Positions 37,776 to 49,557 of a stretch of 64,000 nt of DNA are shown one piece after another (the first letter of the stretch is position 1; each line of letters starts with the position of its first letter). A program made the translations under genes and the position numbers. This stretch comes from Tethya wilhelma (taxonomy: Eukaryota > Porifera > Demospongiae > Tethyida > Tethyidae): the NCBI GenBank assembly GCA_964030475.1, contig CAXIPT010000011.1, forward strand, positions 2,119,780 through 2,183,779, in the 5' to 3' direction. The notes under the pieces are model-generated. The model saw only the letters and a program-made list of their open reading frames with translations. It was not told the origin of the DNA and searched no databases.

Positions 37776-38705
37776 TTAGGCGTGCAACCTTGGTAGTAGC
37801 TTTTGTTCCAATTGCTAGACTATTGCTTGTGCATGATAGTTATATTTTTATAAACAGTAGCGACCTATGATTGTGTGTTTTGTTAATGGTAATCTCGATT
37901 GCTTTTACCATAAGTCTACCATCAGCCATGCATGTCCTTTTAAGGTAAAAATTGGCACTGCGTTTTTCCAAACTACTATAGAATAATTATACTAGAGAAT
38001 TGTAAACATGTGACAATACTGAAAGAAAACAAAGTTATTTTTAATACTTTGATTGGAATTGTGTGTGTGATAGTGTCAATATTGATGTGTACCTGTGATC
38101 TATAAATCTTTGTCACAACTCTTTAGTGTCTCTGATGCATACCACTGCTATGTCAGCATCCCTCATTCAGCATGTCATTAGACTGATCTGTCAAACTCAT
38201 TTGTTGAGCTCTGTGCATTCAATTATAGTTATGAAAATTACGATCATGAAAACTGATTTTAATATGACCTTGCATCATGGTCTAACTTACTGGACCAGTG
38301 GCTTTACATCCCCTACGAAGGATGTGGTTAAATTCACTTCCTTATTTTTTGAGGTAGAGCTGAATCTCATCCTAGACAGAGCTTGAAAGAGAAAATTGGG
38401 GGAAAAAAATAAATACCTGTGGCACCGGAGGGACTTGAACCACCTATACCCATGAATTAGTACTTAGAGTCATTGTTGAACAAGCCACCAGGCACCAATT
38501 GTTCTTATTTGTGAACACTTGTGTGTGTAATCTCTATAAGCTTTAGCCCTCAACCACTCATGACTATTTAAGGAAAAAATTGGGGCTGCATTAGCTCAAA
38601 ATCAGTGTAGACTAACACTATAGTTATTCTTTCCTTATAGCCAAGGTATTACCTGACTGAGGTTTCTGTTGACTATATCACACATATCACACACTATACA
38701 GTACT
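37776..38705. promoter_or_regulatory. 5' flank of copy 7 and non-coding DNA
   Basis: Read on the minus strand, 37776-37930 matches the family module (ATTACCATTAACAAAACACAC, ATAGGTCGCTACTG, CAATAGTCTAGCAATTGG), supporting a shared promoter origin. At 38421-38496 (minus) there is a tRNA-like stretch with an exact B box (GGTTCAAGTCC) and a following T-run, but the cloverleaf is poor (see findings). Otherwise nothing recognisable. Confidence 0.45.
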
Positions 38706-39671
38706 AACTAGTGGCATGCAAGCATGGAGTGGGGCGAGCACGAGCAAGCCCATGCGCATAGAGTTTTGCATGTGGGAATAGACTCGTTGCAGGCTCTCCC
38801 CTATATACACTCACTGTGAAAGGGGAGCCTAGTAGGTTATGTGGGAACGAGGCTAGTGCATATTGTTTGTTATAGCACTGGTGAAAGAGTATGGCATAAT
38901 TATACAAGAGACACTTGACTTGGCTGAATTGGTTGTTGACAGAATTAATACTTGTTGATTTCTTTGATCATGAGTCTGCAGTTATTCTCATTACTGCTCA
39001 GGCAGGACTCCATTGATTCTCTCTTGCCAGTTAACAGTTACTCTCCTGGCCACCTACGCCCGGGGATTCAGCATCATGCATGCGTTGAATCTTAGCAGCT
39101 AGCTGTTGTATCAGTTCTGAGTTATCAGTCGGCAGTTCAATACTGAGCTTCTCAGACTCTGAGCTCAGGGTTTTGCAGTTTAGAGCCTCTCACTGGTGGC
39201 TGCTCTAGCTTCTGCTCTTGTTATCCAGTAGTATTGACATCCATCCATACACCCAACATTACTGCAGTAGTTTCAAGCTGTGAAACCATTCAGTTTGCTT
39301 GCTGGTTTATACATGGCCACTGCGTATAAATTAATATGTGTGCTATGATTTTAGCTGACAAATTTATAACACAGTGCGGATATAGTGAGCTTACCTTCGT
39401 GTAGATTGTTGCCACCTCTAGTAAAATACATGTGCTTTAGCTTTTCTCCGTGCCTATCTTACATAGACACTTCCAGTCCAGTCCAGTTCAGTTCTCAGTC
39501 CTTCAGTGGCTTTCTGTTCGGTGTGCGCGCGCGCGAGGCCAGTGTTCAGTGACAATTTTCAGGGCTTTGCAATTTTTCATAGACATGTGGCATGGCATGC
39601 GGTTAATTTGGAACAATTAGAATATAGTTCGTATTTACGGAAAGCGGTCGGTCGGACGATTACATCACTAT
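38706..39671. repeat. Dispersed repeat, copy 2
   Basis: Second copy of the element at 33296-34206, with insertions such as GTTATCCAGTAGTATTGACATCC near 39217 and a different block near 38900-38955. It ends at GATTACATCACTA followed by a (TA)n run and the n at 39682. Confidence 0.75.
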
Positions 39672-39682
39672 ATATATATATN

Positions 39683-39991
39683 AGTGTATAGGCAGTGAGT
39701 ATTAGTGTAGATGTGACCCTTTGAGTGTATACTGCCTATAGTACTATAGGGGTTCAACAGTGTAGGGGTACACTAAAGTTCTCCTATAGTACTATAGGAG
39801 ATTGACAGTGTATGTGTATGTAATAGAACCAGTAGCCATTTTTCCCACTAAATCGCCGGGGTGATGACAGCTGACAAATTTCACATGTGCACTTTTTCAC
39901 AAGTTTTGTACAAGGTGTGGATAATGTAAGTGATCAGTTTAAAATCAACACTTCATTTTACTGCAAAGTACAAACAAGTGGAGAGTGAACC
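39683..39991. other. Non-coding contig start
   Basis: Contains short inverted motifs around CCTATAGTACTATAGG (about 39740 and 39783-39800). No gene is seen. Confidence 0.3.
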
Positions 39992-40231
39992 ATGGCAAGT
40001 ATTGTTAATGAAGCTGACATAGAAGACTTGTGTGAACAGTGTCAAGGAGAAGCTAGTGTATATTGTAATGCCTGCAGCAACAGCTACTGTACCACATGCA
40101 GCCTGATCAGGCACCGTGTTGGAAAGAGGAAAGATCACACACTTACAAGGATATCAGCTGTTAACAATGTCATACATACACAAGTGGATAAGCTGCTGGA
40201 GGATGAAGACCTATCTAATGATCCCCTATAG
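39992..40231 (+). CDS. Small B-box zinc-finger protein or fragment
   Basis: 79-residue frame starting in a good context (AACCATGGC). Residues 13-52 give C-x2-C-x7-C-x2-C-x4-C-x2-C followed by two histidines (CEQCQGEASVYCNACSNSYC, then CSLIRH and KDH), the spacing of a type-1 B-box, as in TRIM proteins. A B-box normally follows a RING and precedes a coiled coil; neither is present. The frame stops after a short acidic helix (VDKLLEDEDLSNDPL). It may be the first exon of a longer gene, a truncated TRIM-like copy, or a genuine mini-protein. The donor possibilities downstream are not convincing. Confidence 0.55.
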   Translation: MASIVNEADIEDLCEQCQGEASVYCNACSNSYCTTCSLIRHRVGKRKDHTLTRISAVNNVIHTQVDKLLEDEDLSNDPL

Positions 40232-40410
40232 TGTATAGGAAAACACACTCTGTTAGTGTAATTTTGTACGCACCCCGACAGTCTGTACGCATTCTTACAC
40301 AAGCATGCAGGTATACATAGGATGTTATCATAGTACATTTCAATAACTTTATAGAGTAGATAAGCATGATAATATCATAGAAAGCTGACTACATAAAATG
40401 GTGAAGCTGT

Positions 40411-40837
40411 AGTGTGGCTGTCACTACAACTGGCAAACAAGCTACAGAACCAGGTACACCTAGCTTGATAATAAGGGCAGTCATATTCACTGGGCCATAT
40501 CTAAACCCTGGAAACCGATTACTTTACATAATGCATTTATACAGCGTTGTCTGGAAGTGCCAACAGTTCACTGATCATTGCTGCAACAGTGCCATCAGTT
40601 CTGTCAGTGATCTTACTGGCAGCAGTACTGATACTAACGATAAAAATTGCTTACAAGAAATTTCACCAACTAGTTCCTTCAAAAACTGAAGAGAATCACT
40701 ATTATGCGACAGTCAACTTGACCACCATCCCACCACCCGTTCCTCCTACCAATGCTAACTTCGAGACAAACCAAAATGTTGCCTATGAGGCAGTGGAAAT
40801 AAAATCTGGCAATAGTGAATCTGATTATGAGAACTAA
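40411..40837 (+). CDS. 3' exons of a single-pass membrane protein with tyrosine-rich tail
   Basis: Two exons join in phase: about 40411-40452 (VAVTTTGKQATEP) and 40545-40837. The product is a Thr-rich stalk, one membrane helix (SVLSVILLAAVLILTIKIAY), a basic anchor, and a ~75-residue tail with a proline-rich stretch (PPPVPPTN) and candidate tyrosine motifs (NHYYATVNL, VAYEAVEI, SDYEN). A polyadenylation signal AATAAA is at about 41065-41070. The ectodomain exons are not found within the contig (39683-41337); the B-box frame just upstream does not obviously belong to it. The tail suggests SH2/SH3-type signalling, which is inference. Confidence 0.55.
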
Positions 40838-41106
40838 ACCTAACATAGCTGCTTGCTATCAGAGGACAATTATTATGGTGTGACTACTGAGGCAAGAACA
40901 TTGTTGGGAAAAACTCTTACTACATATACAAACACTAATTTTCTATAGAAGTTGATAAATTTTGTTATAGTGTGGAAAACAGCAAGATGTACAATATTTG
41001 TGTTATTTCACGTATAATAGTGATACTAGTTGCATTTGTAATGAATGGTTAGAACAAACTTCAAAATAAAGAACAAAGTCTCAATCACCAAAGATAGTCA
41101 TGGTAA

Positions 41107-41259
41107 CACACACACACACACACACACACACAAGGGAATGCAACTAGTTTGTTTACCATTGACTCCCTGTGACCCCTAGCTACTCTTATTGTCACCTCCA
41201 TCCATCCAGTAACTGGCAATTAGCCCATAAAAACTTTGGCTGCTATAGCAATGACAAAT

Positions 41260-41337
<78 letters not shown>
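41107..41337. repeat. Two (CA)n microsatellites ending at a contig join
   Basis: CA runs at about 41107-41132 and 41260-41337; the second ends at the n at 41338. Scaffolding through a CA run is a weak join, relevant to the broken dynein gene. Confidence 0.9.
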
Positions 41338-41338
41338 N

Positions 41339-44300
41339 CACAACCCTCTCTTCAATGATTGGCTTCAGATTCGGTTTAGAAGCATTAGAGCTCTCATTGG
41401 GATACAGCTTGGTCTCCACACGAGGCACTGAGGACGCAGCCTCCAACATCTTATCAAAAGCATTCAGCACAACAATCTCAAATCCTTTAGCATTTGGTTC
41501 AAATTCGACAGACGTTCCATTGAGAACAACATTGAGTACAAACCCAGGGAAGAGACCTTCCACCCGATGGTGCTCGGGAGGGCAAAACACATAGAGATAG
41601 TCTCTGATAGAGTTGAGAGCCAGCTCTCTGAGGAGGTTGGTCATGAGGACGGCTACACTGTTGAAGAACACCTCCAGCTGGCCTAGTGGGATGAGCTTAC
41701 GCTTGTTGCCTTGGTAGAAGATGTTTTGTACTTCTGGAAACCACCTGGAGAGAAGGAAATGATGAATGGCATCATTCATGATATACACATGCATAGGCTA
41801 ATACAATGTATGTACTGTCTAGCTGTAGAGAAACAGCTCAATCACTATAACAGGCTGTCAGATATATGCACAAGTAAGCTAATAATAATAATAGACTAAA
41901 AAAATGTGCCTCGCATATAACATGATTGTACAAAAATTATGTACTAAAGTCCATCTGGTTTGAGAATACAAGTAGAATAAATTGAATAACTTTCTAATTA
42001 TCCAACCGATTTCAAAATTTCAAGCGCTATTGGAAAGCGCTCGTTCTTCCCATTCTAAAAAGTATTGCATGAATCTCATTATTTCACTTCCGGCGTCATT
42101 CTCAAACCATGCAGATGGACTTTACACATGTGTAAATCTATGACTACATTTACAGTACATACTTTTTCAGCAGCTGGCTCTTGGTGGAGTCGATGCTCCT
42201 CACCACCCTACTCTGGTAGGTGGTCAGTTCAAACACTTCCACTGTGGAAGACTTCTCATCGCTCTGCTTCTTACAGGTGACAGTGAGTAGAGTGCTGGGC
42301 TTCACCAGTCGCAGTGAGCTGTAGCTCTTGTACCACAGGTTGAGAACCTGAATGCATGAGGAGGAGAGAAAATGTTGTAGTAGTCAAACTAGAAATGAAC
42401 GAGTCAAGATACTAACTCAATATGAAATGGTACCAGCTACAAAGCAGTGGGCCTTAACAGTACATTGCAGAGGATAAAATAATTATTTTTTCAAAAAAAA
42501 GAACAATTGCACATACATGTACTATACGCTTCACCCAATAGTCAGTATGCACTCTATGAGTATTATAAAAAAGATTCAAAGGCTACAAATTTTCAAGTAA
42601 ACGACAGCAAAAATGTACAGTGCAGCACAGTCCCATGAGCTAGTTCATGTATAAATACATCTTATTGTACGCATAAATGAAGTAGTGAATATTTGCAGTA
42701 TATGCAAGTAGATGAATAAAATTTCTCAAAAAGTGTATTTTTGTAACAATTTGACCACACCCTACCTGATTGAGGGTGGGATTGGTGATAAAGAGGTCCT
42801 CTCTCATGGTGGACCTGGCAGTGATGAAACTCTTGAACCATGGCTTGGGGACCACCTCCAGCTCTTGTCTGTGAGGAACATTTGGGGGGAACTTTTGATG
42901 GTCCTTCTGACGAGGATCCCTCAGGACAAAGTCCACTGCAAGGAGAGGAAAAAAACATACCATTAATGTGGACTTGGTGTAGTCTAGTCCTAGACCCCGC
43001 CTTTTCCGCCCAGCGAAAAATGGGGGTCTAGAAAAACTGGCACACATTTTGTGTTCTCTGCTCAAAATCGGGCAGAGCCAATCAGATTGCTTACATGAAG
43101 TCATGTGACTAAAATGTCACATGACATTGAGTTGATTTTGGAAGTCGCGAAAATTGTTACTTGTAAACTGACCAGTCTGTAGAATTTTTGCGTGTGTTTA
43201 TTGAAGTTTTGAAACCTGTTGAAACTCGAAACAACGAGCCATTAACATCGCTGAAGCTAGCGCTTTCATCTCTGATTGGAACAGATAAGAATTTATTTTT
43301 TACAAAGGCATGAGCTACGTGGGTAAGGTTAGCCTGACCTTTTGACTTGAAGCAGTCGATCATTCGGCGAAGATTACTTACTGACTACTCTTTTCTCAAA
43401 GCCTATTGTTCACTGTAAAGTCGCCTGCTTGGGCACAAAAAAAGCGATTGATACTTGTCGCGAAATGCAGTAAGACCCATAATAAATTTTTGAGGTCAAG
43501 CTGCACGTGAATCATGACAAAGTTGCATTCCAGAATTTCACCGGAAGTGCACCAGTTTTTCTAGACCCCCATTTTTCGCTGGGCGGAAAAGGCGGGGTCT
43601 AGGACTAGACTAGACTTGGTGATGGTATATTTGGCAATAAAAATCGCCAAAATAAATGTGCACATAATGCTTTCACACTAATGCAATAAATTGCATTTTA
43701 AATACATTGCCAAATTTAAAACTGCCAACATTATTGTAGGTGATCGATTATGAATATCTACAAAACAAATGCTCCAAAGTATAGTTGCATATAGAACAAT
43801 ATATGAAGTGGCAAAAAAGGAAAAAAGAAGTAGAGGCCCTGACCGGATTCGAACCGATGATCTCCTGTTTACTAGACAGGCGCTTTAACCAACTAAGCCA
43901 CAGAGCCACTCACACTCAACCATGCCATTTCTTTCAAAGTGGTGCTTACCGATAGCTTTCTTCACACTCAGCAAATAATCTTCCCTCATTTCGTCAGAGA
44001 GTTGCTCAACACAAGCAACAAAGGTGTCTTTGAGATGAACAGGGATGAGAGTGAGTACATGAGAGAGCCAGGAGTCCTCCAGAGGGGCTATGTGATCAGT
44101 GTCAATACCATTGTTGATGTAGTACAGGTACCTCTGCAGAGAAAAGAGTGGAACAAAACTTAACACTGAAAACTGAAACAGTGAATAAAAATTATATGCA
44201 TGGAGCCAATCTCATTACCTAAACTCATTTGATACACTGAGCAATAACAGATGCATGAGTATCATGTACTTAGCTCATACAGTTGCTATCTGGGATATAG

Positions 44301-45921
44301 GTGTGTAGTACAGTGTGTAGGGACGAATGCAGACATACCATCTATAACATTAGAAAACAAAGGCTGGTGATTTGGTGTGGATGGCTATAAACATGTGTAC
44401 ATACCAATACATCTTTTTCTCTTTCTGAAGGTGCTCCATCATTAGAGGAGGCCCCTCCACTTTCATCCTCATCTTCTTCAGGGTGTCTGTGAAATGATAA
44501 GAGTCAACACATAATGGGATACAGCTGATGGTACTTTTCTACAATGAACATATTTACTGTATGACAGCACCAGAATGCAGGTTCTATGATACACACTTCA
44601 GCATATACAGCGCATAATGCTTTAAAATCACATTAATGGAATACAATAGGCATTCTAAGCTCCAAAGGACATTCAAAGCTCCCTAGTAATATGCACATCT
44701 AATCAAATAAACTGAGCAACAACCATAAAATATTATGGTACATACCCCTTTCATTATTGGTACTGATCACTGCTTATGAAACTCAAAGTGACAATAGTAT
44801 ATTCTTACTTGATAAGGTTGACCAGTGTCCTTCTGAACTCCTCCCTGTCTCTCTTGGGCTGTGCCAGATCCACCCCAGTGGTGTTGGCCCTCTGATGCCC
44901 CACAGTTGGTGGCCGACCCATCAGCTGGCCTCTCTTGCTGGGAGGGAGGGAAGCAGGGTCCCAAGACCGACTGCGAGAACGCTTAGTAGTACGAGCTACA
45001 GTGAAGGCAGAGGAGAGATATCAGCAGTAAATGATGTGTGTACTCAGTATAATATTGAGAAAGATACACTGGTGATATACCTGGAGGTGAAATATTGGTA
45101 TGTCTTGGCTAATGTATAGAGGAATATGGAGGAATGCCTAGCTGTCATTTATTTCCATATGCATAACTATTTCTATTTCAAGAAAACTCAAAACCCTTCA
45201 ATTTTTTCATGACATTGATTACACCACTCGAGCAATAAAGCAGTCGGCAATCACTTGTGTGTTGACTGTTCCATCATAATGGTAACACAAACTACATATA
45301 AGCTGTACAACTATGTACCTGTTCCAGGCTGCAGTGTCCCTCGACTGGGTGGGATGGGTCTAGCAGTTGATGACATGCCCAGAGAGGGTAGCTCCCTGGC
45401 CGTCCTACCACCACTTGCAGTGCCGGGGGAGAGGGTAGGACCCTGGTAATTAGTAGAAGGTGGTTGAGAGTGGAGTTTGAAGGTGGGTTGGGTCTGCTGC
45501 CATGATGGCTTGGTGCGATGCTAGAATGAGGAGTAGAAACAGATTAATTCTTTGAAGGTACTACAAAACGTTTGGAGTAATCCAGCCCCCATGTTTAACA
45601 ACATGAAACAGATGGCAACTTACAGCTGGTAAGGTGGGTAGAAATGAGATGGGGTCTCCTTTCTTGCCCCTTCTTGTGCCAAGTTGAGACTGCAAAACAA
45701 GGTTGGCACAAAATATAAAAGCAGTGTGTGTCTGCATAGTACTGTTATCACAACAAATTAGCTTATCAGTAATTCGCACCTGCAAATTAACAGATTATAG
45801 TCCCCAACATGTGGCTAGACTGCATCATACAGTGACACATATCCATGGCAGTACTTTATACAAACTTTCACTAGTTTTTTGTTTTGTTTTGTTTTTATGA
45901 AAAACAAACCTGAATATCCAT
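41339..45921 (-). CDS. Inner-arm axonemal dynein heavy chain, N-terminal exons
   Basis: Nine exons with matching phases: 45910-45921 (start MDIQ), 45624-45689, 45319-45520, 44809-44995, 44405-44486, 43950-44133, 42766-42935, 42163-42347 and 41339-41744, the last cut by the n at 41338. About 498 residues. The first ~185 residues are low-complexity, basic, then acidic. The conserved tail starts at [20 protein letters not shown], with [52 protein letters not shown] and [10 protein letters not shown], typical of DNAH7/DNAH12/DNAH3 chains. The protein would be the force-generating subunit of an inner dynein arm in cilia. The gene starts about 560 bases from OLA1 in head-to-head arrangement. Continuation is expected in the block 18834-23188. 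The last intron before the break, between 41744 and 42163, shows no extra exon. Confidence 0.87.
42980..43612. mobile_element. 633-bp non-autonomous DNA transposon with 61-bp perfect TIRs
   Basis: Left end 42980-43040 and right end 43552-43612 are exact inverted repeats over 61 bases (TAGTCTAGTCCTAGACCCCG ...). Both flanks carry the 9-base target duplication GACTTGGTG (42971-42979 and 43613-43621). Long TIRs plus a 9-bp duplication fit a Mutator-like (MULE) element; 8-bp families are less likely. The interior encodes no transposase. It lies in a dynein intron and looks recent. Confidence 0.9.
43834..43907 (-). tRNA. tRNA-Thr (anticodon AGT)
   Basis: Full cloverleaf on the minus strand: acceptor GGCTCTG/CAGGGCC with discriminator T, A box TGGCTTAGTTGG, anticodon stem CCTGT with loop CTAGTAA and ACAGG (anticodon AGT), and T arm with B box GGTTCGAATCC. 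T-runs for Pol III termination follow within ~10-20 bases (the AAAAAA runs at 43813-43826 on the plus strand). Nested on the same strand inside a dynein intron. Confidence 0.95.
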
Positions 45922-46481
45922 TGAGTAATCTCCAGACCTCAATATCAACCCAGCCAGTGAACAATCCACCGGAATAAACTGGTCTTACTGCTGATTTGGA
46001 AGCAAACAAATTCCTGCACGTTGAAAACAAACATTCAAACTTCAATTAGGTCTACAATTGACCTCCATTGAATTATTGGGTATGCTAATGCTCCCTTTTT
46101 ACGGCTCATTTACCTTGTAGAGCCTTTTCGAAAACTTCAAAGAACTCACAACTTTTTGAACTGCAGAGGTTCACTCGCAGCCATTTTTTTGAAACCCGAT
46201 ATTCATAACAAAAACCATGGCAACCAATGAAGCGCGCTTGGCGCGGCGGGAGGCCGGCCCCCTGTCTTAGCCCACGTGAGAGTCACATGTACTCCACGTG
46301 TAGACTGTAAACTTGAGTGCTTGTGGTGCAATCCAAATGGCAAGCTAAGGCAATGTTGAAGCTACAGCAAGTCAAATGAATGAGCCATTTCCGAAGATTT
46401 CTCCAAAGGACTTTATCACAACCTAATTTTTTTACTCAATACGTTTTAGAGCGGTGCTATTCTAAGAGAACTGTAGGAAGG
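45922..46481. promoter_or_regulatory. Divergent promoter region shared by dynein and OLA1
   Basis: About 560 bases between the two opposed start codons. A GC-rich block (GCGCGCTTGGCGCGGCGGGAG near 46231-46260) stands out from AT-rich surroundings. Two CACGTG E-boxes are at 46273-46278 and 46295-46300. The 5' UTR or an N-terminal extension of OLA1 begins by 46380 (see finding). A ciliary motor paired with a ubiquitous translation-linked ATPase may simply share open chromatin. Confidence 0.55.
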
Positions 46482-48392
46482 ATGCCCCCTAAGAAGAAAG
46501 GTGGGGCCGAGGCTGGTCCTGGTCCTCTGCTGGGAAGGTTCGGCACCTCTCTCAAGTGTGGCATCATTGGCTTACCTAATGTGGGGTGAGGGATGCCTGT
46601 ATGTTGAGTGTGCTGTGCGTGTGCACATTTATTACGTACAGTATGTATACGTGTGTATGCAAACATTTATAGTGTGTTTAGATCTTATCAGCATTTGTAT
46701 TAGTGTTGCTATGATGTTACCATAGTGTTCTCTGTTTTCCCTCCTTAGGAAATCAACGTTCTTCAACGTGCTGACCAAGGCCTCCGCACCAGCTGAGAAC
46801 TTCCCCTTCTGCACCATCGACCCCAATGAAAATAAGTACCTTAGTTTTGTATGCTCACTGTGACATTAGACAGATAATAATTCTGATTTATTCATTCACA
46901 GTATGTCATTGATAACATTGACAGGTACATATGCCCTGTTTAAGAAAGCCTAGCTCTGTTGGCCCAGCATAGAGTCTAGGGCAATGTATTGCTAATGGGG
47001 ATAGTAAAACCCATGCAATATGCACCGAATTTGTGCTTCTAACATGACATTCTATGTTATTACTATTTGAATTTACTTTCTGTGTCCTTTTTCTCCCTCT
47101 CATTACGTCGTGTCCCAGTTCCCGACGCACGGTTTGAGTGGCTGGTGGACTACTGGAAGCCTGGCAGTGCTGTTCCTGCCTACCTCAATGTGGTGGACAT
47201 TGCTGGGTTGGTCAAGGGAGCACATGAGGGTCAGGTGAGAGTGTATGTATGATATTGATACGTTTAGGGGAGACCCTGACAATTAGATAAAATTAGGAGG
47301 CTATGGTAATGGTCATCATTGACATAAGTCAATTAGAGCACTGAATATTAATGAGTAGATCTTTCCTTCCTTTTTCAGGGATTAGGAAACGCTTTTCTCT
47401 CAAACATCAATGCTTGTGATGCTCTCTTTCATGTTGTCAGTAAGTACACACACACACCCACACATCTACTCAGTGATATAGAGGTTATGCAAAGGAAGTG
47501 AAACTAGGAGCATGTCCCTAGCAATGGAAGGCAATCTGCCATGTTTGAGGACAAGCTAACCATGCATCATTATGGCAGTAGTACAAAAACAGTGACGCAT
47601 GTTTTTTTGTTTTTTTTCTGTCTGGTGTGCTGACTTTGGTACCTGATCAGCAGTTGGATGAAAGCTGTATTTCAGTTTAAGCTTTTGAGTAACTAGCAGA
47701 TATTCACCATTGCTTCAGCTCAGCACAGCAAACTATTATACAGAGGAAATAACGTGGCAGCTCCCAAAATGCCCTCAAACATGGTGTTATATCCAGTCTT
47801 TGACCATGTGCCCTGTGCATAACCTTTATTGAAGTGTATCCTATCATTATTGCACATCAGGAGCATTCAATGACGATGATGTCACTCATGTGGAGGGAGA
47901 TGTGAACCCTGCCAGGGATTTGGAGATCATCAGTGAAGAGTTGAGACTGAAGGATATACAGTACCTAGAAAAGACACTGGTATGTGTTGTGGTACATGTC
48001 TGACTGCATGTGTATGTGTGCATGACTTTGTGTATTTTTGACACGGAAGAGGTTGTACCACCAACACAGCTTTCCTTCAACTAAAGTACATACTTTGTAC
48101 AAAGCCCAGTGTTATTGTTGCAGTATGTGGTGATGATGATTCTTCAGTTCCTTGTATATGTGTTGAGTTTGTTTCTCCCTCCCTCCCTCTGTCTGTCTTC
48201 TCTTCCCTTCAATACAGTCCTCTCTTGAGAAGACAGTCATCAGAGGAGGCAATAAGAAAGACAAACCAGAATATGTAAGTATTTGCAGGATTGACTTGTT
48301 AAAAAAAGTGTGGTTCAATGCTAATGTGTGTGCTGTAGCACTCACTCACGCAGGCTTATATGTGTGTATGCATGGGTATTGAAATGACATAT

Positions 48393-48430
<38 letters not shown>

Positions 48431-49557
48431 AGGGGAAACCCTGACAATTAGATAGAATTAGGAGTCTATGGTAAAGGTCATCATTGACATAAGTCAATTA
48501 AAGCACTGTATTGAATATTGATGAGCAGATCTTTCCTTCCTTTTTCAGGGATTAGGAAACGCTTTCCTCTCAAACATCAATGCTTGTGATGCTCTCTTTC
48601 ATGTTGTCAGTAAGTACACCAACACACCCACACATCTACTCAGTGATGTAGAGGTTATGCAAAGGAAGTGAAACTAGGAGCATGTCCCTAACAATGGAAG
48701 GCAATCTGCCATGTTTGAGGGCAAGCTAACCATGCATCATTATGTCAGCAGTACAAAAACAGTGACTTGTTTTGCAGCATGTTTTTTTTGTTTTTTTTTC
48801 TGCTGACTTTGTTACCTGATCAGCAGTTGGATGAAAGCTGTATTTTAGTTTAAGCTTTTGAATAACTGGCAGGTATTCACCATTGCTTCAATTCAGCACA
48901 GCAAACTATTATACAAAGAAATAACGTGGCAGCTCCCAAAATGCCCTCAAACATGCATGGTGTTTTCCAGTCTTTGACCATGCCCTGTACATAACCTTTA
49001 TTGAAGTGTACCCTATCATTATTGCACACCAGGAGCATTCAATGATGATGACGTAACTCATGTGGAGGGTGATGTGAACCCTGCCAGGGATTTGGAGATC
49101 ATCAGTGAGGAGTTGAGACTGAAGGATATACAGTACCTAGAAAAGACACTGGTATGTGTTGTGGTACATGTCTGACTGCATGTGTATGTGTGCATGACTT
49201 TGTGTATTTTTGACACGGAAGAGGTTGTACCACCAACACAGCTTTCCTTCAATAAGTACATACTTTGTACAAAGCCCAGTGTTATTGTTGCAGTATGTGG
49301 TGATGATGATTCTTCAGTTCCTTGTATATGTGTTGAGTTTATTTCTCCCTCCCTCCCTCTGTCTGTCTTCTCTTCCCTTCAATACAGTCCTCTCTGGAGA
49401 AGACTGTCATCAGAGGAGGCAATAAGAAAGACAAACCAGAATATGTAAGTCTTTGCAGGATTGACTTGTTAACAAGTGTGGTTCAATGCTAATGTGTGTG
49501 CTGTAGCACTCACTCACGCAGACGTATATGTGTGTATGCATGGGTATTAACATGACA

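Noticed and set aside
41169..41594. Histidine/threonine-repeat frame over the CA run and the n at 41338
   Set aside because: CA repeat translation joined to the antisense of a dynein exon.
43041..43551. Open frame inside the long-TIR element
   Set aside because: 68 residues with no transposase features; the element is non-autonomous.
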